DNA of 14,538 nt from Lojkania enalia (lineage: Eukaryota > Ascomycota > Dothideomycetes > Pleosporales): positions 55,150 through 69,687 of the forward strand of contig ML986799.1 in assembly GCA_010094045.1 (NCBI GenBank), written 5' to 3'. The position numbers and the translations under genes were made by a program. How positions within the stretch are numbered: position 1 is the stretch's first letter; every line of letters starts with the position of its first letter. The notes under the pieces are model-generated. The model searched no databases. It saw only the letters and a program-made list of their open reading frames with translations, and was not told the origin of the DNA. This document shows positions 9,711-14,538 of the stretch, piece after piece.

Positions 9711-9753
9711 TAACCTACTTTACGTAAATTATATTTATATTATAGTCTAGTAT

Positions 9754-9810
9754 AGTTAATATAGATTACGGGCTAACGGGATATACGTATAAGTAGGACA
9801 GTTTTTACTA
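9754..9810 (+). repeat. left terminal inverted repeat of Pogo-B
   Basis: Includes TAGATTACGGGCTAACGGGA followed by TATACGTATAAGTAGGACAG. The complement of 13448-13503 reads TAGATTATAGGCTAACAGAA then TATACGTGTAAGTAGAATAG, the same sequence apart from C/T and G/A transitions. The outer limit is approximate. Confidence 0.8.
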
Positions 9811-10034
9811 CTATACATCTTTAAATTATAATATCTATCTACAATAATAATATTTATAGAAAAGAAGTAAATAATCTTAATTTTTACACCTTAAACAAGT
9901 CCTTATATTATGTTTAAGTAACTTGTATAAGCTATATTTAGATACAGCTCGTTTTTTTTATACAGGAGCTTCTAGCTCTATATAATCAACTTAAGCTTTA
10001 ACCTAAACCTATTACTATAACTATAAGTTTTCAA

Positions 10035-10848
10035 GTATTTAAAGCCCTTTACTAATTATTAGAATACTATTCTTTATAATAGCTTTACATTTTCTTATTT
10101 ACTATCGTATTTTTCTTATATTTACCGCTCGAAGCGTAGTATTCTTAGCTTTTAAAATTGCAGCGTTCTATATCGCTATCTTATAGCTCTTAATTAATCT
10201 TTTAAACGCGCTATCTAATAAGCTAACTATTATATAATAACGGCGCTTTATCTTAATTATTTTAACTTATTACTTAAGGTCGGCGGTTATATATAGAGTC
10301 TTTAAAACTAAGGTTAGAGGGCTTTATATAACAGCTAGTAGTATTAGCGTATACTAAAGCAGCTTTACAAGTATACGCTCTAGATTATATAGTATAAGGT
10401 TAGCTGCTGTAAAGCTAGCTTTAATATTCTTTTTAGTTATTACTTATATATATACTATATAATATAGTAATAAAAAGTTGTTCTTTATAATATAATTAAT
10501 ACTAAGCCGCACCTAGCTTTTAACTTATATACTATATATACGCTTTAATAGGCTAAAATAAACTATATTAAGTAGCTGTAGTAGATAAGACGAGTGCGCT
10601 GGTATATAGAGTATAATAATCTTATTCTGTTTATAAAAGTCTTTAAACCGTATTATATAATAGTTACTATAGCTGTCTATAATTAAGAGGCGATATTAAC
10701 CCTTTATATAAGCTGTAGTCGCGCTATCGAAGTGTTAAATCTATTTAAAACTAATTTTATTATCTATCCAACTCTTTTTACTTATATAAATAGCCTAGAT
10801 TTATAGTATACTAATATTTATAGTAATTTTATACTAAAACTCTTAACG
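10035..10848 (-). pseudogene. Pogo-B transposase, C-terminal piece (rest of DDE domain)
   Basis: Continues the split transposase after the insertion. Minus-strand reading: KKSWIDNKISFK (the GWT-type motif), HFDSATTAYIKG*YRLLIID with the second catalytic Asp intact at 10675-10677, then LLQLLNIVYFSLLKR with the third position Asn instead of Asp at 10567-10569. The two positions are 36 residues apart, that is DD35D, the Fot1/Pogo spacing. After this come ASFTAANLILYNLERILVKL and ILKAKNTTLRAVNIR, the usual C-terminal motifs. The end is unclear; the frame fades between 10110 and 9900. The frame at the junction with 12715 is offset unless both TA copies are counted, so another small indel is likely. 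Confidence 0.85.
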
Positions 10849-10850
10849 TA

Positions 10851-10915
10851 CAGTATAAGCGAGCTGATTACCTAAGCGAGCTGATTATAATGCTAAGACC
10901 ACACTAAAATCGCGA
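10851..10915 (+). repeat. left terminal inverted repeat of Pogo-A with tandem 17-bp motif
   Basis: 65 bp, pairing with 12648-12712 apart from a limited set of mostly C/T and G/A differences. Inside, TAAGCGAGCTGATTA occurs twice (10856-10870 and 10873-10887) with a 17-bp period. Direct repeats in the ends of Fot1/Pogo-type elements are plausible transposase-binding sites. Confidence 0.92.
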
Positions 10916-10974
10916 CTACTTTTCGTAAAATATTATACTTTCTTATATTCTATCGTACTATATAGTATAGTAGC

Positions 10975-12627
10975 CTATTCTTCTATATCTATAGCATCAT
11001 TTTTACACGTCCGCGAGTTATACCTAGCCTTACTATACTACCTACAGCACCTTTAAGTCAGCTAGCCTCTATTAACGCGCGCCTTCTTCCTACTCTTCTT
11101 TCTATTAGTATAAGCGCTAAACTCTTTTAGAGCAGTTAATTAAACGCCTTCTTTAATTGTTAGGTTGCCTTCCTTCTATATACGCTTTCTTTTATACGAT
11201 CGATGTTATATAGCGGCTTTATTAGCTGTTTAAAGCTTAGTAACCTAAGCGTGTAATAGTACGTTTTTATATATTATATACGCAGCACCCTTTATAAACT
11301 ATTTAAACGCCTCTACTATTAAAATAGGTAAGCTATCTAGATACTTTTAAATTCTTAATTAAACGTACGCAGATTAAGACCTAAATTCGATAGAATTACT
11401 TAGTATTTTTAACTCTTAAAGGGTATCTTTAACTATAAAGGGTATTAGCATATATAGTCGAACTTTAAGCTTTAATAGTACTATATCTAGGTTAAATAGA
11501 ACTAGGCTAGCGCCTTAAAAGCTACTTAGGATATTACTCTTTATAATTGCTGCGTTAAAAGCTACTTTAAAATAGGGTAAGAACTCGATTTTTATAATAT
11601 AGTTAATATAACTACGTATTAGCTGCTCGACTTAGTGCCTATACATAATCTTTAAAGGCGAGAAATAACCTATATCTAGTAGCTGCAGTAGGTGCAACGA
11701 ATGTAAAGATATATAGAGAGTAATAATATTCTTTTCCTTATAAAGCTACCTAAATTTAAGCAAGTTATAGCTCTTATAGCTGTTAAGAATTAGCAATTAA
11801 TATATACTAATAGTACAATCCTTTATATACGTGTTAAAGTACTTTAACTACTTAATACCAATATTATTTATCGTCCAGCCGTTATCAGTAACCTATATAG
11901 CCTAGGTTAGTGGAATATTATCTTCTTTATACTATATAGAGAGGTGGTAGGTACTTATAAAGATGATAAAAGGTAGTATCGTTTATCCTATCGTGTTGAT
12001 GCCCTAGATAACTGTAGTCTACTTGCGATTACTTAGCTGGAGCTGCTTTAGTCAATTCTATCTCTTAAAGCTAGTAACTACTACTCTTATTAATATTACG
12101 CCTATTATAAAGCCTGATTTATTAAAGTTGTATATATCTTCGTTAATAATACCGTACTTAGCCTTTATATTCTATATAAGGTAGAACTAGCCTCTTATAA
12201 TCTTAGGATCCTTATATTTAGCTCTTAAATAGTTATACTTTTAATTAAATTTAACCTTAAGCTTAGGCGTACGTTTAATAAAGTTCTCTGCCCAGTTCTT
12301 TCTAACCTAGCTAGTAGAGTACACAGCTAGTAGTAAATTAGCTATATCTTAAATAGCAGCAAGCTGCGGCGGAAATCCTCTTATATCTAGATCTAGTATA
12401 TACTAAACAATTACCCACTCCTTAGTCTTACTAAGCTTTATTAAATTAGGCCGGTAATCGCGTTATAGAGCTGTTCCTCGCCTTTATATACTAAGTATAC
12501 TTTGGGAGATATTATAGATTGATGCAACGTAACGTATAGTTAGTATTATATCTTATTAAAGAGCTTAGAGTATAAGCTATATTCTAGCTTCTTTCTAAAT
12601 TGATTCTACAGTTGTTAGTTATAGTAT
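10975..12627 (-). pseudogene. Pogo-A transposase (Fot1/Pogo DD35D), full length but riddled with stops
   Basis: The frame runs about 551 codons (Fot1 transposases are about 540) from a ruined ATG (ATA, 12625-12627) to 10975, with roughly 38 in-frame stops and no net frameshift. In order: helix-turn-helix (VASIYNISQSILSI), CENP-B-type domain (TKEWVIV*YILDLDIRGFPP, QLAAI*DIANLLLAVYSTS, NWAENFIKRTPKLKVKFN), catalytic motifs YNFNKSGF (Asp to Asn, 12121-12123), DNGWTINNIGIK, LLILNSYKSY (Asp to Asn, 11782-11784) and LLQLLDIGYFSPLK (Asp kept, 11674-11676). The last two are 36 residues apart (DD35D). Then come KVAFNAAIIKSNIL and a C-terminal knuckle-like CCR*YSKARYNSRTCKND, where one Cys and the His read Tyr. 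Two of three catalytic Asp are lost, so the protein is dead. The start is chosen by position just inside the inverted repeat. Confidence 0.93.
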
Positions 12628-12647
12628 AATACTATAAAGTATAATTA

Positions 12648-12712
12648 TCGCGATTTTAGTAGGATTTTAATATTATAATCAGCTCGCTTAAGTAATTAGC
12701 TCGCTTGTACTA
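12648..12712 (-). repeat. right terminal inverted repeat of Pogo-A
   Basis: Complement reads TAGTACAAGCGAGCTAATTA then CTTAAGCGAGCTGATTATAA, keeping the double motif seen at the left end (first copy with one G/A change) and the common inner end AAAATCGCGA. Followed by TA at 12713-12714. Confidence 0.92.
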
Positions 12713-12714
12713 TA

Positions 12715-13409
12715 CGTTAATACTACTTTATTTTAAATATTATAAGTACTAGTAAGGCCTAGCTAGTCGCGCTGATACTATTAATAACTGTTACCTACTT
12801 ATAATTATCTAGCTGTACGACCTTTATATAATTTTACTATCTTTTTTTAGTCTCTATAACAATTTTTACTATTAAAATTACGCCTATTTAGAAGCCTATC
12901 TTATTAAAGTTATAGATATTATTTTTAAGAATGCTGTACTTTACAATTATATTTTATATAAGGTTAAACTAGCTCTAGATAAGGCCTTAATCTTTATATT
13001 ACTTTTACTAATAGTTATATTTACGTATATATACTATACAAAGCTTTAAACAGCGTTTAATAAAGGTCGAAGGCTAATTAACGCTAATAGTAGAAACTAG
13101 GTTAATCCTACAGCTTATAAGTAGAAGATTAGCTGTTTTACGTACGATAGATAACCGGGCTAGAAAGCCTTACGCCTTAAAGTCAAGAATATATTAAATA
13201 AGAATAGTTTCTTCTATATAAGTAAGTTTTAAAGTTATTAGTCGTATAATACATCGTAAATAGATATTATATATACGTCGATGTAGACGAGACTTAGAGA
13301 TATTATATACAACTACTACTTTATAAAGACTTTAAAATTGCTTTAAATTTAAAGCTTTAAGAGCTAAAAAAGTTCTATTTTTAAGTTCTTCCTAACTAGT
13401 AGTTAGTAT
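12715..13409 (-). pseudogene. Pogo-B transposase, N-terminal piece (HTH/CENP-B-like domain to first catalytic position)
   Basis: Would be the N-terminal half of a DDE transposase of the Fot1/Pogo family, which binds the element ends and moves it by cut and paste. The frame begins at a ruined ATG (ATA, 13407-13409) and reads EELKNRTFLALKALNLKQF, then the helix-turn-helix SLYKVVVVYNISKSRLHRR. Next come LTYIEETILI*YILDFKA*G, FLARLSIVRKTANLLLIS (CENP-B-type DNA-binding domain) and the catalytic entry YNFNKIGF. There the first Asp reads Asn at 12903-12905. The frame goes on to LVLIIFKIK and stops at Pogo-A. Several stops replace Gln/Trp. The C-terminal half resumes at 10848 and below. Confidence 0.88.
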
Positions 13410-13447
13410 TGTTAATAGATACTCTAAAATAACAGATAGTAATATAT

Positions 13448-13503
13448 ATAGTAAAACTATTCTACTTACACGTATATTCTGTTAGCCTATAATCTACGTT
13501 AGT
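13448..13503 (-). repeat. right terminal inverted repeat of Pogo-B
   Basis: Inverted partner of 9754-9810, differing at transitions only over the aligned core. It lies just upstream of the ruined transposase start (ATA at 13407-13409), as expected for the 5' end of a Fot1/Pogo element. Confidence 0.8.
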
Positions 13504-13884
13504 ATTATATAGTATAAATTATATAAAAAATAATATACCTTTAAAAAACTTAATAAGAAAAGCTTTAGTAGATTCTTAGAGAGCTTTAATTATATTCTAT
13601 TACTAATATATCTTACTACTATAAGTATCCTTCTAAACTATAGTAGTAATTTTATAGATTAGCCGTAAAAAAGAGAGTTTTTAAAGGAGGAGTTTAGTAC
13701 TCTTCTAATATTATTTAATCTATTAAAGTACGACAGCTATATCCTATTAATATATAACTATAATAAAAAACTATAATAACTTACTTCTAAGGTAATAGTA
13801 ACGCTTTACTAGTATAGGTTTTACTAGTATAAGTATTTTATAAGCTAATTTAGCGGCGAGCTACTTTTAGAGAGACTTATTACC
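13504..13884. other. AT-rich stretch between Pogo-B and candidate LTR, no gene recognised
   Basis: I see no protein family here. A plus-strand frame from about 13560 (FSRFLESFNYILLLIYLTTI) has few stops for about 200 bp but matches nothing I know, and minus frames are about as open, so it is not called a gene. It holds the first copy of a 29-bp direct repeat (13757-13785). Confidence 0.4.
13757..13785 (+). repeat. 29-bp direct repeat, copy 1
   Basis: Identical to 14432-14460; begins ACTATAATAAAAAACTATAA and ends AATAACTTACT. The two copies are 675 bp apart and lie on either side of the candidate LTR. Internally the motif ACTATAATA is itself doubled. Confidence 0.85.
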
Positions 13885-14238
13885 TGTTAGAACAATTTTA
13901 GATTATACTATTCCTCGAGTATAAAATATTACGTATTAATAGTAGAAGAGTAGAGTAGTTAATATTAATAATTAAGGTTAGTAGTATAAAGCTAAATTAA
14001 GGTATTATAGTAATACTATAACACCTCTACATCTATACTACCCTTACTATAATACCTAAACCGGCTGCTAGCAATAACTATTAACTACTAGCTAGAATAT
14101 AACCGACTTGTTTTAACTACGATAGAGAAAGGTTTTACTAACCCGGCTAGCCTGTATAATAGTATAGACCTAGCCCCTATAAAAATCTATATAATATAGA
14201 TATCTCTATTCTTTATACAACGTTTTAATATTTACACA
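13885..14238 (+). repeat. candidate 5' LTR of a plus-strand retroelement leaving the window (354 bp)
   Basis: Starts TGTTAGAACA and ends TTTACACA, with TG...CA borders. It contains a TATA box (14178-14185) in the promoter-like layout CCCCTATAAAAATC, and is followed after 7 bp by a sequence that fits a mutated primer-binding site. The partner LTR would lie beyond the window. The 5' border is the least sure part, as TG is so rare here that few alternatives exist. Confidence 0.45.
14178..14185 (+). promoter_or_regulatory. TATA box in candidate LTR
   Basis: TATAAAAA lies 53 bp before the proposed LTR end, a normal layout for an LTR promoter with a short R-U5 region. Confidence 0.4.
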
Positions 14239-14245
14239 TAATATA

Positions 14246-14259
14246 TAGTAATAGAGTTA
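14246..14259 (+). promoter_or_regulatory. candidate tRNA primer-binding site, RIP-mutated
   Basis: TAGTAATAGAGTTA would derive from TGGTAACAGAGTTA by two RIP-type changes (TG to TA, CA to TA). TGGTA-cAGAG-type sequences just downstream of an LTR are primer-binding sites in many LTR retrotransposons. Spacing to the LTR end is 7 bp. Confidence 0.4.
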
Positions 14260-14538
14260 ACTACTTAAAGTACGATTAACTAACTATACGGAAGCGTCTA
14301 TAATATAAAGTTTATTAATAGATACTTAAAATATAAATATAGATACTAAGATATATATATATTAAAAGCTAGTACTAAATTAGAATTATAAAATAAAGCT
14401 AATAAGGTATTTAAATATATATTATAAGAATACTATAATAAAAAACTATAATAACTTACTATTTTATAAAACTAGTAGTATACTTTTTAGTAATAGTTTT
14501 TTATACTAAACTAACTAATATTTTATATTTATTTAGAT
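14260..14538 (+). other. start of internal region of the plus-strand retroelement, gene not recognised
   Basis: About 280 bp up to the window edge. A plus frame (YGSVYNIKFINRYLKYKYRY, then KASTKLEL*NKANKVFKYIL) continues with a few stops, but I cannot assign it to gag of a known family. Contains copy 2 of the 29-bp repeat. Confidence 0.3.
14432..14460 (+). repeat. 29-bp direct repeat, copy 2
   Basis: Identical to 13757-13785. The flanks of the two copies differ, so the duplication is short and sharply bounded. Confidence 0.85.

Larger units (their letters stand above)
10851..12712 (-). mobile_element. Pogo-A: complete Fot1/Pogo-type transposon (1,862 bp), inserted in Pogo-B
   Basis: Termini: CAGTATAAGCGAGC on the left, complement TAGTACAAGCGAGC on the right (CAGT to TAGT is one RIP change). 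TA duplications flank it at 10849-10850 and 12713-12714, as expected for Tc1/mariner-type elements. Inverted repeats are about 65 bp. One transposase frame fills the element on the minus strand. Length and CAGT ends match the fungal Fot1/Pot2 group. It interrupts the transposase gene of Pogo-B between the first catalytic position and the WT-type motif. It keeps more CA and TG than its host element, which suggests later arrival or fewer RIP cycles. Confidence 0.93.
9754..13503 (-). mobile_element. Pogo-B: Fot1/Pogo-type DNA transposon, split by Pogo-A
   Basis: Matching inverted ends of about 55 bp lie at about 9754-9810 and 13448-13503. Between them, on the minus strand, is a Fot1/Pogo transposase in two pieces, interrupted by a complete second element (10851-12712). 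Without that insert the element is about 1.89 kb, a size typical of fungal Fot1/Pot2 elements. The outermost few bases of the two ends do not align well, so the exact termini and target duplication are uncertain. All parts show RIP-type damage, more than in the insert. Confidence 0.85.

Noticed and set aside
13560..14480. Plus-strand gene of about 300 codons
   Set aside because: The frame is fairly open and both 29-bp repeats fall in it, but it has many stops, the opposite strand is equally readable, and it matches no family I know; part of it is better explained as an LTR.
1..14538. Functional protein-coding genes
   Set aside because: No convincing intact long reading frame is seen; every recognisable family is interrupted by stops at former Gln/Trp codons, so pseudogenes are called.
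1..14538. tRNA, rRNA or other structured RNA genes
   Set aside because: No cloverleaf, A/B-box pair or conserved rRNA segment was recognised on either strand.
1..14538. Fungal centromere
   Set aside because: AT-rich, RIP-mutated transposon clusters do form centromeres in some ascomycetes, but the sequence alone cannot tell this from other heterochromatin.

Overview
This window is a transposable-element graveyard from a filamentous ascomycete fungus (Pezizomycotina). It contains no recognisable host gene. The sequence is very rich in TA and almost empty of CA and TG, while CG, CT, CC, AG and GG remain. That is the signature of repeat-induced point mutation (RIP: C to T at CpA on both strands). 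The coding frames of the old elements survive over kilobases without net frameshift, but Gln and Trp codons have become stops, Cys and His have become Tyr, Asp has become Asn and Gly has become Arg or Ser. The annotation therefore rests on degenerate frames read by eye, and nearly all genes are called pseudogenes.

Layout. (1) 1-4277, minus strand: the 5' part of a Ty3/Gypsy LTR retrotransposon. It has a candidate 5' LTR (4141-4277), gag with a CCHC knuckle, then protease, reverse transcriptase, RNase H and the start of the linker/integrase, cut by the window edge. (2) 4278-4500: a short, less mutated island of unknown origin. (3) about 4503-8160, minus strand: a Ty1/Copia gag-integrase-RT polyprotein in one continuous frame, cut off inside RT. 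(4) 8286-9710: a 1.43-kb element with inverted arms of about 415 bp, flanked by TA, with tandem repeats in the arms and no recognisable gene. (5) about 9754-13503: a Fot1/Pogo (Tc1-mariner) DNA transposon (Pogo-B, about 1.9 kb when intact). It is split by a second, complete Fot1/Pogo element (Pogo-A, 10851-12712, 1,862 bp) inserted at a TA; both transposases run on the minus strand and both show DD35D spacing. (6) 13504-14538: unassigned AT-rich sequence, a candidate LTR (13885-14238) with TATA box, a candidate primer-binding site and the start of a plus-strand retroelement leaving the window.

How it fits together: five or six mobile elements of four classes are stacked and nested. Pogo-A sits inside Pogo-B and keeps more CA/TG, which fits a later insertion. 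The Gypsy LTR lies about 220 bp from the point where Copia RT stops, which suggests Gypsy landed in or beside the Copia copy. None of the elements could make a working protein as it stands. I found no new functional system; the most unusual object is the long-armed inverted-repeat element at 8286-9710.
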